Source: Bacillus timonensis (GTDB lineage Bacteria > Bacillota > Bacilli > Bacillales > Bacillaceae_L). Taken from it: DNA of 44,972 bases. Shown here piece by piece: positions 16,050 to 24,467 of the stretch; position 1 is the first letter of the stretch; each line of letters opens with the position of its first letter. The notes below the pieces were generated by a model. The model was not told the origin of the DNA. It saw only the letters and a program-made list of their open reading frames with translations, and made no database searches. The position numbers were made by a program, and so were the translations under genes. Location: NCBI RefSeq assembly GCF_004799755.1, contig NZ_SLUB01000035.1, forward strand, positions 1 to 44,972. The letters are read 5' to 3'.

Positions 16050-16233
16050 TTTAATTCCACCTTTCTGATTTTTTCTTAGACATTAGTTTTTATAGGAACT
16101 ATATTCTAAAAAACATTAGAATTAGTTATATCTCTAGTATATCGAATCTATCATTTTATTTCACACTTTTGGCTTACTAAGTGAAGAAATGAGTTCGTTG
16201 ACAATTTATCTATGCGTTTCCATTCAACTTATA

Positions 16234-16277
16234 ATAAAAAAGGCCTCCCACAAGTTTTATCAACTTATGAGAAGCCC
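16234..16277 (-). terminator. Intrinsic terminator of the nup operon
   Basis: On the minus strand GGCTTCTCATAAGTT pairs with AACTTGTGGGAGGCC, followed by TTTTTT. It starts about 20 bases after the nupQ stop. Confidence 0.88.
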
Positions 16278-16297
16278 ATATAACCTTATAAAATGGT

Positions 16298-17257
16298 CTA
16301 CCTTTTTCCTTTGTCATAAATTTCACCCAATGCTCTTGGAGCACGATTGGATTTAGAGAAAAAGATTAATAACAATAACGTTAATACATACGGTAAAATC
16401 ATGAATAAATCCGTGAAACTACTTGGTAATGCCATTGACTGAGCAATATACGAGCCCCCAGATTTTGCAAAACCAAATAATAGACAAGCCGCTAACGTTG
16501 GGAGAATCCGCCAGTTCCCAAAAATCAATGCAGCGATGGCTAAGAATCCATATCCCATATAAATATTAGAAGAAAAGTTAGCTGAAATGGAATAGGCAAA
16601 ACACATCCCACCTAGACCTGATAGTAGCCCCGATATCAAAACCGCAGAAAATCGAACTTTTGCTACATCTACACCGGCTGCATCAATCGAATGTGGATTT
16701 TCCCCGCTCGCTCTTAGACGCATACCGAATTTTGTTTTATATAAAAGATACCAAGCAAAAATAGCAATCACGATGATAATCACTTCGAAGGGATACACAT
16801 TCGTAAAGACCGCGCCAAGCACAGGTATATTGGCTAAACCTTCAATTGTAAATCGCTCTGATACGCCTAATCGAAACTTGTCCGAAGCTGATCCAAATAC
16901 GAGTGCATTAATTTGGGTTGTTAAGAAAGTCGTTAAGGCTAGAGCCAAAATATTAATGACCACACCACTGATGACTTGATCAGCCTTAAACTTAATACTT
17001 AGAACCGCATGAATAATGGAAAATGCCATTCCACCAATCATTGAAAATAGTAAAGCTACGTAAAATAGATTTTGAATATCTGTACCAGAAGCATTTGCGA
17101 TTAAAACAGCTGACAGCGCTCCGATGAACGCTCCGAAACCTTGAAATCCTTCAAGTGCCAGATTAGTAATACCACTCTTTTCACTATATATACCGCCTAT
17201 TGCGATGATAAAAAGAGGCAGAGCAAAGGATAATCCATCAATAATTATTGTATCCAT
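16298..17257 (-). CDS. nupQ: Nucleoside ABC transporter permease NupQ
   Basis: 319 residues, matching B. subtilis NupQ. Nine or so hydrophobic helices cover the chain. GIYSEKSGITNLALEG near the N-terminus, LRASGENPHSIDAAGVDV in the cytoplasmic coupling loop and ALIFGNWRILPTL near the C-terminus are typical of the BPD_transp_2 family permeases that work with BMP-type binding proteins. Its ATG overlaps the nupP stop (TAATG), and AAAGGAG lies at the end of nupP. It is the last gene of the operon. With NupN, NupO and NupP it should form a high-affinity importer of guanosine and possibly other nucleosides. Confidence 0.93.
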   Translation of the reverse strand: MDTIIIDGLSFALPLFIIAIGGIYSEKSGITNLALEGFQGFGAFIGALSAVLIANASGTDIQNLFYVALLFSMIGGMAFSIIHAVLSIKFKADQVISGVVINILALALTTFLTTQINALVFGSASDKFRLGVSERFTIEGLANIPVLGAVFTNVYPFEVIIIVIAIFAWYLLYKTKFGMRLRASGENPHSIDAAGVDVAKVRFSAVLISGLLSGLGGMCFAYSISANFSSNIYMGYGFLAIAALIFGNWRILPTLAACLLFGFAKSGGSYIAQSMALPSSFTDLFMILPYVLTLLLLIFFSKSNRAPRALGEIYDKGKR

Positions 17258-18408
17258 TATGATTCAATCTCCTTTCGTTCCACTTCTTTTTCCTTCAAAC
17301 GGCTAACTTTATATTTCATGTATGCACCACATGCACTAAACAATAGGATTAATCCGATGATTACAGAAGAAATCTCTTGTCTGATACCCGCCTGTGAACT
17401 CATATATGTGCTTCCCTGATCAATGATAGATACTAAAAATGAAGAAAAGATAATACCTATTGGATGAGAGTTTCCTAATAGTGATACAGCAATGGAATCA
17501 AAACCGATACTTGATAGCACTTTTGGTTGAATGGAAGCAAAGTAACCTAAATAATAAGTGACACCTGCAAGACCAGCCAAACCTCCCGAAATCGTCATGG
17601 CTAAGACTGTGTTTCTTCCGACATTAATACCTGCATATTTTGCTGCATTTCGGTTAGACCCTACTGCTTTAATTTCAAAACCGACCACTGTCTTATCTAA
17701 GAAGAACTTTATTAAAATAGCAATAATAATGGCCAACAGAAAGCCTAATGGGATATCCATTTTTAGGTTCGCAATATCGACATTAACTAATGTCAGTCTT
17801 GCTTCATCTGAAATATATTTGGATTGTCTTGAAATAGGATCGACATAATACATTTGAATAAAAAAGCTTATGACATATTGAGCAATATAATTTAACATAA
17901 TCGTTGATACAACTTCATTTATATTAAACTTATATTTGAGCCACCCTACTAATCCTCCCATTAATCCTCCAGCAACAATTCCGATTACTAATACAAGCGG
18001 CTTTGCAATGAAAGCATCTAAACCACTGTAACCAACGATAATCGTTGCTAAAAAACCAGAGACAAGCATTTGACCGGAAACTCCAATATTAAATAGCCCC
18101 GCTCTAAATGCAACAGCAACCGCTAAGCTGGCAAACACAAGTGGCGTCATCGCATTTAGCAAACTTAAAAAATCCGTTAACATACTCTTGTAGCCTGCAT
18201 AGGAAGGCTTTGGCATGATCCCTGCCCCTTGAAGTAGATTATAAAATGCTTGTAATGGATTTTTACCAATTAAAAGGATAACAATCGCTGCCGCAATAAA
18301 GCTTATCAGGATGGAGACTAACGGAATTGTAATAGGTTGCCATTTCTCATTACTTATAGGTCGAATAAGACGATAACTTAAGTTGTTTTTCATTTTATCT
18401 TTACTCAT
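17257..18408 (-). CDS. nupP: Nucleoside ABC transporter permease NupP
   Basis: 383-residue polytopic permease, somewhat longer at the N-terminus than B. subtilis NupP. The family segments AFRAGLFNIGVSGQMLV and IKAVGSNRNAAKYAGINV (coupling loop) are clear, with about ten membrane helices. The ATG at 18408 overlaps the nupO end by eight bases; a second ATG five codons in is also possible. The C-terminus (SRLKEKEVERKEIES) is charged and cytoplasmic. It pairs with NupQ to form the membrane channel. Confidence 0.92.
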   Translation of the reverse strand: MSKDKMKNNLSYRLIRPISNEKWQPITIPLVSILISFIAAAIVILLIGKNPLQAFYNLLQGAGIMPKPSYAGYKSMLTDFLSLLNAMTPLVFASLAVAVAFRAGLFNIGVSGQMLVSGFLATIIVGYSGLDAFIAKPLVLVIGIVAGGLMGGLVGWLKYKFNINEVVSTIMLNYIAQYVISFFIQMYYVDPISRQSKYISDEARLTLVNVDIANLKMDIPLGFLLAIIIAILIKFFLDKTVVGFEIKAVGSNRNAAKYAGINVGRNTVLAMTISGGLAGLAGVTYYLGYFASIQPKVLSSIGFDSIAVSLLGNSHPIGIIFSSFLVSIIDQGSTYMSSQAGIRQEISSVIIGLILLFSACGAYMKYKVSRLKEKEVERKEIES

Positions 18409-19933
18409 GCTTTGCCCCCATCATATATTCGCCTACTTCATTCGTCGTTAGTGATTCACTACTAGCAATCTTTTGAAGTTGGCCGTTATATATCACTCCT
18501 ATGGTATCCGCTACATTCATAATTTCATCTAATTCCAATGAAACAAGTAAAATCGCTTTTCCTTGATCACGTTGTTGAATGATCATTTTATGGATGTTCT
18601 CAATCGCGCCAATATCTACTCCTCGAGTTGGCTGAACGAAAATCATGAGTGGCGATTGTAATTCGATTTCGCGAGCAATGATGGCTTTTTGCTGATTACC
18701 GCCACTCATCGAACGAACTTGTGTCTTATTACCTTGACCACTTCGAATATCAAATTTATCAATCAACTGGCTGCCAAATTGCTCAAATTCCTCCGTTTTC
18801 AAGATTCCTTTACTAGCAAATGGCTCCCGATAGTACTGCTTTAATGCTAGATTCGTTGATAAATCAAAATCCAAAACAAGTCCAAAGCTTTGTCTATCTT
18901 CAGGGATATATGAGATTCCCGCTACTGTTCTGTTTCTTATACTTTCGTTTGTAATATCCTTACCTTCAAGGAATATTTTCCCACCGCTAACCTTGGTTAA
19001 GCCAGCAATGGCATCCGCAATTTCAACCTGTCCATTATCGGCGACTCCAGCAATAGCAAAGATTTCGCCACCGTGTATGGTAAAGGACACATCTTTCACG
19101 ACTTCAAATCCATCTTCATTTTTAATGGTTAGATGCTCGACCTTCAATACTTCCTCTTTAAACTGAGCAGGTGCTTTTTCAGATTCAAAGCTTACCTCTC
19201 TACCAACCATTAATTGAGCCATAAGAGTAACCGATGTTGTCTTTACATCCAACACATCAATTAATTTGCCTTTGTTCAATACTGCACATCGGTCTGCCAC
19301 TTTTTTAATTTCATCTAATTTATGAGTAATTAAGATGATGGTTTTTCCAGCATCTCGAAGACCCTGGATAATACCGAGTAGGAATTCAATTTCTTGTGGT
19401 GTTAGAACTGCAGTTGGTTCATCAAAAATAAGGATTTCGGCTTCACGATAAAGCACCTTTAAAATTTCCACCCTTTGCTGCATGGAGACAGTAAGATCGG
19501 CAATCTTTTTCGTCGGATCCACCTCTAAGCCAAAGTTTTTAGATAGCTCTTCAATTTTACGATTGGCATTTCGAAGATCTACATATGGAAAGAGCCCTGC
19601 AAATTTTTTAATGGGCTCAACCCCTAGGATAATATTCTCGGTAATCGTATAATCGTAGACTAACTTAAAATGCTGATGGACCATTCCTATGTTAAGCTTC
19701 GCTGCATGGTTAGGCGAGCTAATTTGCACCTTTTTTCCACGAATAAAGATTTCTCCCTCATCAGGTTCGTACATCCCGCCTAAAATACTCATTAATGTTG
19801 ATTTACCTGCACCGTTTTCTCCAAGTAAAGCAAAAATTTCTCCTTTTTTAATACCAATGGATACATCATCATTCGCTACTATTCCAGGAAATCGTTTGGT
19901 TATATGTTTCATTTCTACAATATAATCAGACAT
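18401..19933 (-). CDS. nupO: Nucleoside ABC transporter ATPase NupO (two nucleotide-binding domains)
   Basis: 510 residues, the same length as B. subtilis NupO. Domain 1 has Walker A LLGENGAGKST near residue 38, signature region VSMQQRVEILKVL and Walker B ILIFDEPTAVLTP. Domain 2 (from about 265) has a degenerate Walker A, GVADNGQVEIADAI, and a better signature, MSGGNQQKAIIAREI, as usual in sugar- and nucleoside-type tandem ATPases. AAAGGAGAAG precedes the ATG. It lies 112 bases downstream of nupN with a hairpin between, and overlaps nupP. Confidence 0.94.
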   Translation of the reverse strand: MSDYIVEMKHITKRFPGIVANDDVSIGIKKGEIFALLGENGAGKSTLMSILGGMYEPDEGEIFIRGKKVQISSPNHAAKLNIGMVHQHFKLVYDYTITENIILGVEPIKKFAGLFPYVDLRNANRKIEELSKNFGLEVDPTKKIADLTVSMQQRVEILKVLYREAEILIFDEPTAVLTPQEIEFLLGIIQGLRDAGKTIILITHKLDEIKKVADRCAVLNKGKLIDVLDVKTTSVTLMAQLMVGREVSFESEKAPAQFKEEVLKVEHLTIKNEDGFEVVKDVSFTIHGGEIFAIAGVADNGQVEIADAIAGLTKVSGGKIFLEGKDITNESIRNRTVAGISYIPEDRQSFGLVLDFDLSTNLALKQYYREPFASKGILKTEEFEQFGSQLIDKFDIRSGQGNKTQVRSMSGGNQQKAIIAREIELQSPLMIFVQPTRGVDIGAIENIHKMIIQQRDQGKAILLVSLELDEIMNVADTIGVIYNGQLQKIASSESLTTNEVGEYMMGAKHE

Positions 19934-19968
19934 CGTTCTTCTCCTTTATCACAATAATAGGAAATAAA

Positions 19969-20011
19969 AGAAGTTCATCATTCACCTAAAATGAGGAAAT
20001 GATAAACTTCT
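19969..20011 (-). terminator. Intercistronic hairpin between nupN and nupO
   Basis: On the minus strand AGAAGTTTATCATT pairs with AATGATGAACTTCT (one mismatch or wobble), followed by TTTATTT. It is probably a partial terminator or mRNA 3'-end stabiliser giving more binding protein than transporter subunits. Confidence 0.65.
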
Positions 20012-20044
20012 ATTAATTTATTTCGTTATTGTGCTCTTTTAATC

Positions 20045-21193
20045 TTATAGTCCTGGAAACTCTTCTGGAGTATGATCATTGAAATTAGATGCAGGTACGA
20101 TTGTACCTTCTTTCACTAATTCGTAAGCCTCATTCATTTTGTTGAGTGTATCCTCTGATAATTGGTGACGACCTTCTTCTTTAATAAAACCAGTTGAATC
20201 TGTGTCTGCATAAAGAACGACATTTCCACCTTTAAAAGTTCCATCCTCAACAGTATTTAATGTCTTTTCGATATTCATCGCCATGAATTTTACCGCAGAT
20301 GTTAATACGATGTTTTCAGAACCATTTACACCGTCATCAAATTGGTCAACGTCTACACCAATTACTTTTACGTCATCTTCAGCTTCCTTAACTGCTGTGA
20401 ATACCCCATTACCAGTACCACCTGCAGCAACAAAGATGACATCCACACCTTGTTTAATTAACGCATTACCGATCACTTTACCAGTTGCTTCATCTGCAAA
20501 AGATCCTGCATAGTTACCACCGACATCGGCACCAGTTACATCCGTTCCTGCATAACCTGATAATTCTACCATTTCAACATTTTTTCCAAAAACCTTATTC
20601 ACGTAATTCACACCTGATTCAAAGCCAAATTGATAATTTACATTTGACGGATAGGCTATACCATTTACTACCGCTACTTTATTCGATTTTGTTTCAAGTG
20701 CTGCAGCCATTCCTGCAAAAAAGCCACTTTCTTGTTCAGCAAAATTCATTGCATAGATATTATCAAAATCTGTTTGGTCACCTACAGGTGCTGGCTCAGA
20801 GTCATTTAAAATAAAAATTTTATCAGGGTTTTCTACAGCGATACTCGAGATACCTGCAAATTGAAACCCAGGTGTTACAATCACATCATAGTCTGCCACA
20901 ATATCAGCTACTGCTTGTACAGCCGCAGCTGGATCACCCGTTTCTTCTTTAACAGCTTTTACTGTTGCTGTTGGATGTTCCTCAATAAAGCTTAAAATTC
21001 CGTTATAGTTATCTTCATTAAAACTACCATCATCCACGCCTGAAGGGCTTGTAACAATCGCAATTTTTAATCCTTCTTCACCGTTCTCAGACTTAGCTTC
21101 ATTTCCATTAGCTGAGTCACTTCCACACGCTGCCATAACCGCAGTCATTAAAGCAATAAATAATATCATTACGATTTTCTTTGTGTTTTTCAT
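20045..21193 (-). CDS. nupN: Guanosine-binding BMP-family lipoprotein NupN
   Basis: 382-residue basic-membrane-protein-family binding protein. A lipoprotein signal peptide ends in VMAAC with Cys23, followed by a Ser/Asn/Glu-rich linker. The family pattern is clear: GVDDGSFNEDNYNGI, VTPGFQFAGISSIAVENP, AGMAAALETKSNKVAVVNG, VIFVAAGGTGNGVF and IGVDVDQFDDG. The longer in-frame reading from 21325 is rejected because GGAGGATC precedes the ATG at 21193 and the signal peptide begins there. The riboswitch class implies purine-linked control. It is the first gene of nupNOPQ. Confidence 0.93.
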   Translation of the reverse strand: MKNTKKIVMILFIALMTAVMAACGSDSANGNEAKSENGEEGLKIAIVTSPSGVDDGSFNEDNYNGILSFIEEHPTATVKAVKEETGDPAAAVQAVADIVADYDVIVTPGFQFAGISSIAVENPDKIFILNDSEPAPVGDQTDFDNIYAMNFAEQESGFFAGMAAALETKSNKVAVVNGIAYPSNVNYQFGFESGVNYVNKVFGKNVEMVELSGYAGTDVTGADVGGNYAGSFADEATGKVIGNALIKQGVDVIFVAAGGTGNGVFTAVKEAEDDVKVIGVDVDQFDDGVNGSENIVLTSAVKFMAMNIEKTLNTVEDGTFKGGNVVLYADTDSTGFIKEEGRHQLSEDTLNKMNEAYELVKEGTIVPASNFNDHTPEEFPGL

Positions 21194-21239
21194 CGAAATG
21201 ATCCTCCTCTGTAAGTCATGTTGTATTTTTTCTGTAAAA

Positions 21240-21270
21240 ATTAAAAAAGCACCGAGATATACCGGTGCTT
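21240..21270 (-). terminator. Leader terminator (riboswitch expression platform) of nupN
   Basis: On the minus strand AAGCACCG pairs with CGGTGCTT (21247-21270) and is followed by six Ts. It lies between the guanine aptamer and nupN. Confidence 0.88.
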
Positions 21271-21339
21271 GACTTGTAGGAAGGTAGATAACAGAAACAG
21301 AAATAAAGCATGCGCTTATCTCCATTTTTATATACGCAA

Positions 21340-21407
21340 CCTCGTAGTCAAGCTATTTATGGTAGCTTGGTAGAAACTTTCGGGCCATATCCCCAATATT
21401 ATACGAG
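21340..21407 (-). promoter_or_regulatory. Guanine-class purine riboswitch (nupN leader)
   Basis: Minus-strand aptamer: CTCGTATAATATT, GGATATGG, GTTTCTACC, CCATAAA and GCTTGACTACGAGG. The discriminating base is C (TTGA-C-TACG), predicting guanine. J2/3 reads CCATAAA instead of the more common CCGTAAA. Confidence 0.94.
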
Positions 21408-21432
21408 AATAATATTTAATTTTTACTCACTC

Positions 21433-21461
21433 ATAGTAGCATCATAAATTGTACCTGTCAA
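21433..21461 (-). promoter_or_regulatory. Sigma-A promoter of the nup operon
   Basis: Minus-strand TTGACA (21456-21461), 17-base spacer and TACTAT (21433-21438), just upstream of the aptamer. Confidence 0.8.
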
Positions 21462-21749
21462 CAAAAAGCGGATGTTTTTTCTAAAATAACATTTAACATT
21501 CGGAATTGAGAAGGTTTTCATTTAAAAACAACCATCATATTTTGGAAAATAAAGGTGAGTTCTTGTGTAATACTAATGTTTGCCAAATGAACGTATGCTG
21601 TGTTGCGATCAGGATAAAATGTTTCAATCCTGTGATAAATATTAAAAGTGAGCACGTACTGTTTATTTTTCATAAGATTAGCTTTATAATGGGACACTAG
21701 GTAATTTTAGGAAAAAATTATACATCTAGCTTAAGGAAGGAGATCGATT

Positions 21750-22505
21750 ATGAAAAAAATGATGTTTACATTAGTAACCGGTCTAATGGCCGTTGTTTTA
21801 GCAGCGTGCGGAGGAAATGAAGAAAGTAAAGAAAATAATGCAAAAACAGCAGAAACCGTTCAGCAGGATCAACAACAAAATCAAATCGAAGAAATGCAAA
21901 AGAAATTAGAAGCACAGCAAATAGATGAAAAGAAAACTGTGGCCATCGTGAATGATCAAAAAATTTTAGGAAGCGATTATAATAGCGCTTTAGCATCTGT
22001 TCAAGGATTCATGCAGCAAATGGGACAAGATCCGACTTCTAAAGAAGCTGCAGAGCAAGCCAAAAACCAGACAATTGACAGCTTAATCGGACAAACTCTT
22101 CTTCTTCAGGAAGCAGACAAGAAAAACTATAACGTTTCTAATGAAGAAATTAATAAGCAGATAGACGAAATAAAAAAGCAGTTTAAAACAGATGAAGAAT
22201 TCGAAGCCGCTCTTAAAAAGTCCGGCATGGATATGAAAACATTTGAAACTCAAATAGCTGACGATCTTAAGCTTAAACAGTACGTAGAAAAAGAAGTACC
22301 GGTTGGTGAAATAACCGATGAAGAAATTCAAAAAATGTATGACCAGTTTGCGGAACAAGGAAAGAGTACTGGCCAAGAAGTTCCAAAGCTCGAAGAAGTA
22401 AAACCGCAACTCGAACAATCTCTTCAACAACAAAAACAGCAAGAAAAACTTGCTCAGCAGGTTGAAGAGTTAAAGAAAAATGCAAAGATTGATATTAAAA
22501 TTTAA
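21750..22505 (+). CDS. SurA-N/PrsA-like lipoprotein chaperone lacking a rotamase domain
   Basis: 251-residue lipoprotein: the signal peptide ends in VLAAC with Cys20, followed by a Gln/Glu/Lys-rich linker (about 25-65). The SurA_N-like chaperone segment follows: VAIVNDQKILGSDYNSAL, IDSLIGQTLLLQEADKKNYN, VSNEEINKQIDEIKKQF and KLKQYVEKEVPVGEITDEEI. Unlike PrsA there is no parvulin rotamase domain; the C-terminal part is a charged coiled coil ending in AKIDIKI. It would act outside the membrane as a holdase or foldase for secreted proteins. AAGGAAGGAGATCG precedes the ATG. It is monocistronic with its own terminator. Confidence 0.82.
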   Translation: MKKMMFTLVTGLMAVVLAACGGNEESKENNAKTAETVQQDQQQNQIEEMQKKLEAQQIDEKKTVAIVNDQKILGSDYNSALASVQGFMQQMGQDPTSKEAAEQAKNQTIDSLIGQTLLLQEADKKNYNVSNEEINKQIDEIKKQFKTDEEFEAALKKSGMDMKTFETQIADDLKLKQYVEKEVPVGEITDEEIQKMYDQFAEQGKSTGQEVPKLEEVKPQLEQSLQQQKQQEKLAQQVEELKKNAKIDIKI

Positions 22506-22553
22506 GATGGTACACACAAAAACGAACAAATCTAGGGTTTGTTAACAAATAAA

Positions 22554-22590
22554 AGAAGATGACTCTCTACAAAACGTAGTCTCATCTTCT
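22554..22590. terminator. Bidirectional terminator between convergent genes
   Basis: AGAAGATGA pairs with TCATCTTCT around an inner ACT/AGT helix, followed by TTTTT on the plus strand and TTTTATTTG on the minus strand. It serves the SurA-like gene and the YdjM-like gene that converge here. Confidence 0.85.
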
Positions 22591-22601
22591 TTTTTGTTGC
22601 T

Positions 22602-23276
22602 TTAAAAACGCATTCTGAATACTTTATTAGTAAGTGGATATAGAAATTTAACCCCTTTTTTCGTTAGCATATCTCCTATAATATGCGAAAGATAGGCTAT
22701 CGTGGAAATAAGAGCCAAACTGTCCACCCCCGTGCTAACTTGTAACAGATAGGACATATACCACCAATAGGCCAATGCCCAAATCGTATGCGTTAGACCC
22801 CGGTGCGGAAACCAACCTGCTCCCCCTATGTATAAGGCAAACATAAACAACCACCACAGTTCATTCGTAAATCCATAATATAGAAGGAATATACTTAAAA
22901 CGCCCATTAGAATATTTTTCAACGTTTCCTGGCTCTTCAGCGAAAGACCGATAATGACTGCTCCCCACCCAAAAAGCAGAAGTTTATTTTGTTCTGTAAA
23001 CCATTGTTCATTTAGGAAAGACAAGTGTTTTACATCTAAAAAATATGTTACCAAAGCTAGAACCATTAATAGCACACCGACAAATGCCCCTACTTTTTTA
23101 ATTAGTTGAGCCGTCTTCGTTACACGTTTATTTAATAGATTATTTCCGTCTAAATCAGGAGCAAGCGAAGCTATTCCTGATGCAACTATAAAGAAAGGTA
23201 TCGTTGCGAGTGATTGGCTAACAGACGCCACCGCTCCTATCCCTAACCCTATTGTTAAATGCGTTCGACCTTTCAT
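22602..23276 (-). CDS. YdjM/YvsG-type membrane-bound metal-dependent hydrolase family protein
   Basis: 224-residue membrane protein with about five hydrophobic helices. The N-terminal KGRTHLTIGLGIGA and the DLDG of LAPDLDGNNLL, plus HRGLTHTIWALAYWW and AYLSHIIGDMLTKKGVKFLYP, form the conserved His/Asp pattern of the YdjM (DUF457) family, predicted but not shown to be metal-dependent hydrolases. AGAGGTGG precedes the ATG. In other bacteria relatives are part of SOS or envelope responses; no LexA box is visible here. The family assignment is sound, the biochemical role unknown. Confidence 0.85.
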   Translation of the reverse strand: MKGRTHLTIGLGIGAVASVSQSLATIPFFIVASGIASLAPDLDGNNLLNKRVTKTAQLIKKVGAFVGVLLMVLALVTYFLDVKHLSFLNEQWFTEQNKLLLFGWGAVIIGLSLKSQETLKNILMGVLSIFLLYYGFTNELWWLFMFALYIGGAGWFPHRGLTHTIWALAYWWYMSYLLQVSTGVDSLALISTIAYLSHIIGDMLTKKGVKFLYPLTNKVFRMRF

Positions 23277-23467
23277 GCTGCCACCTCTTTGTTGTTGACT
23301 ATTTTTCTACTAGAAGTTATCCAAAAATCAAATTATACCACAAAAAACACTAGAGCTTTTCCTGATATAGATTCTTAATACGTAATCTGATACTAGTGCC
23401 GTCACAAAGTATTTATCCTTACATAAGATGGCTTATAAGTAGTAGAAGAGAATGGGAGGAAAAAAAT

Positions 23468-23716
23468 GTGCCTTCAGTCATCAATTTAGGAATATTCAAT
23501 GTCAATTCTCCCCAACCAAGCTCAGTCGTGCAAGTTGGTGAATTAGTCGTTAATGGTATGGATGCAAACAGAAAACAAAATCTAAACCTTGCTGGTATGT
23601 ATGGTATCGGCAATGCCAACATTGGAAATCTTAATACGATTACAGATAGCTTTGAAGGAATGGACGGAGTAATTTTTGATCAAGATATTAAACCTAATTT
23701 TGGAGGAAATGTCTAA
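23468..23716 (+). CDS. GerPA/GerPF-like small spore protein, 82 aa
   Basis: 82-residue protein starting at GTG 23468, preceded by GGGAGG; an upstream in-frame ATG at 23396 is rejected because it lacks a ribosome site and would add an unrelated basic stretch. The sequence follows the GerP pattern: a hydrophobic start (PSVINLGIFNVN), paired serines before a V/I-G motif (PSSVVQVGE), an Asn/Gly-rich centre (GIGNANIGNLN) and an acidic DQDI end (MDGVIFDQDIKPNF). In B. subtilis GerPA-GerPF are needed for coat permeability to germinants. A possible sigma-K -10 (CATAAGATG, near 23424) lies upstream with suboptimal -35 spacing. It ends at a strong terminator. Confidence 0.6.
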   Translation: MPSVINLGIFNVNSPQPSSVVQVGELVVNGMDANRKQNLNLAGMYGIGNANIGNLNTITDSFEGMDGVIFDQDIKPNFGGNV

Positions 23717-23751
23717 GCTGTTTAAAATATAGACTTATACTATCTAAAAAA

Positions 23752-23790
23752 CAACAAACCCTTTTATTAACCAAGGGTTTGTTGCTTTTT
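23752..23790. terminator. Terminator between convergent GerP-like genes
   Basis: CAACAAACCCTT (23752-23763) pairs with AAGGGTTTGTTG (23773-23784), followed by CTTTTTT on the plus strand. The 3' arm overlaps the last codons of the convergent gene ending at 23767. Confidence 0.85.
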
Positions 23791-24054
23791 TATATTGTTA
23801 TGAAGGTTTTGGTTTTTCTCTTGTTCTTGTTGCTTTTTTGATGTTGGACTTTGCTCGTATTTAGATAGCGATGCTTTCATATGAGCAAGGTTATTCTTAT
23901 CACCATGAATATTTCCAAGTCCCTGGTTATGCTGTTTACTATTTTGAAAGTCTTCAATAAAATTGTTACCAATGCTAAAGCACGAGGCACTTTCAATGAC
24001 GCCAATTTTAATCGTTCCAATCTGGAAAGTTGGAGATAAAATAGCTGATTCCAT
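23767..24054 (-). CDS. GerP-like small protein, 95 aa
   Basis: 95-residue protein. Its first half matches the local GerP-like pattern: FQIGTIKIGVIESASCFSIG, then a GLGNIHGDKNN segment parallel to GNLYGHENQ and GDLSGKENS in the neighbours. The second half is a Lys/Gln/Asn-rich, probably disordered tail (SKKQQEQEKNQNLHNN). It starts 4 bases after the stop of the upstream 69-aa gene, and its ribosome site (GGGAGGAGG) lies inside that gene's last codons, so the pair is an operon. It is most like GerPB/GerPD in length and start, but the match is to the pattern and not to one member. Confidence 0.55.
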   Translation of the reverse strand: MESAILSPTFQIGTIKIGVIESASCFSIGNNFIEDFQNSKQHNQGLGNIHGDKNNLAHMKASLSKYEQSPTSKKQQEQEKNQNLHNNIKKQQTLG

Positions 24055-24058
24055 TATT

Positions 24059-24268
24059 TTATTCCTCCTCCCATTCTAGAACATCCTTAACCCATTCATT
24101 GTTTATCACTGAATTTTCCTTTCCGGATAAGTCTCCAACGATTTCTGTAATCACTTTATTTGTACGAAAATTTTTATGTGTATTCGTTTCCCCAAGAAAA
24201 AAACCTGAAGAATCACCAAGACTCGTTATTGTAATGTCCCCCAGCTTTAATTTGAGCATTTTATCCAT
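24059..24268 (-). CDS. GerP-like small protein, 69 aa
   Basis: 69-residue protein of the same local family: LKLGDITITSLGDSSGFFLG followed by EIVGDLSGKENSVINN and an acidic tail (DVLEWEEE). AAGGAG lies only two bases from the first ATG (24268) but at a good distance from the second one (24259, MLKLKLGD), so the real start may be the latter. It is the first gene of a two-gene operon with the 95-aa gene. Expression during sporulation is expected from the family, but I could not find a convincing sigma-E or sigma-K promoter upstream. Confidence 0.55.
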   Translation of the reverse strand: MDKMLKLKLGDITITSLGDSSGFFLGETNTHKNFRTNKVITEIVGDLSGKENSVINNEWVKDVLEWEEE

Positions 24269-24398
24269 TTCTCCTTTTACTTGATTGTTATCTTATTGCA
24301 CGGCAGCCATTTGAAACGTATAGGGTTATTGCCCACTTTTCTTATGTAAGATATTCTAATTTCTAGTGGAATGTCACTCTCTTTTTTTGGGTCATATC

Positions 24399-24426
24399 AC
24401 CATCATCATTCCTTAAACATACAGTA
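24399..24426 (+). promoter_or_regulatory. Predicted sigma-K promoter
   Basis: AC (24399-24400), exactly 17 bases, then CATACAGTA (24418-24426). This matches the Bacillus sigma-K consensus AC-N17-CATAnnnTA and lies 42 bases upstream of the 171-aa gene. It would give mother-cell, late-sporulation expression, as known for gerP. Confidence 0.6.
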
Positions 24427-24467
24427 CAATAAACGAATTAGATTCGATTAAACGTGGTGAACATTAG

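Noticed and set aside
21194-21325. N-terminal extension of NupN to 426 residues
   Set aside because: The extension covers the leader terminator of the riboswitch; the lipoprotein signal and ribosome site fit the start at 21193.
21506-21700. 64-codon plus-strand frame upstream of the SurA-like gene
   Set aside because: No ribosome binding site, no recognisable domain, and composition typical of AT-rich intergenic DNA.
23396-23467. Longer N-terminus for the 82-aa GerP-like protein
   Set aside because: The upstream ATG has no ribosome site, while GGGAGG lies just before the GTG at 23468, where the family-like sequence begins.
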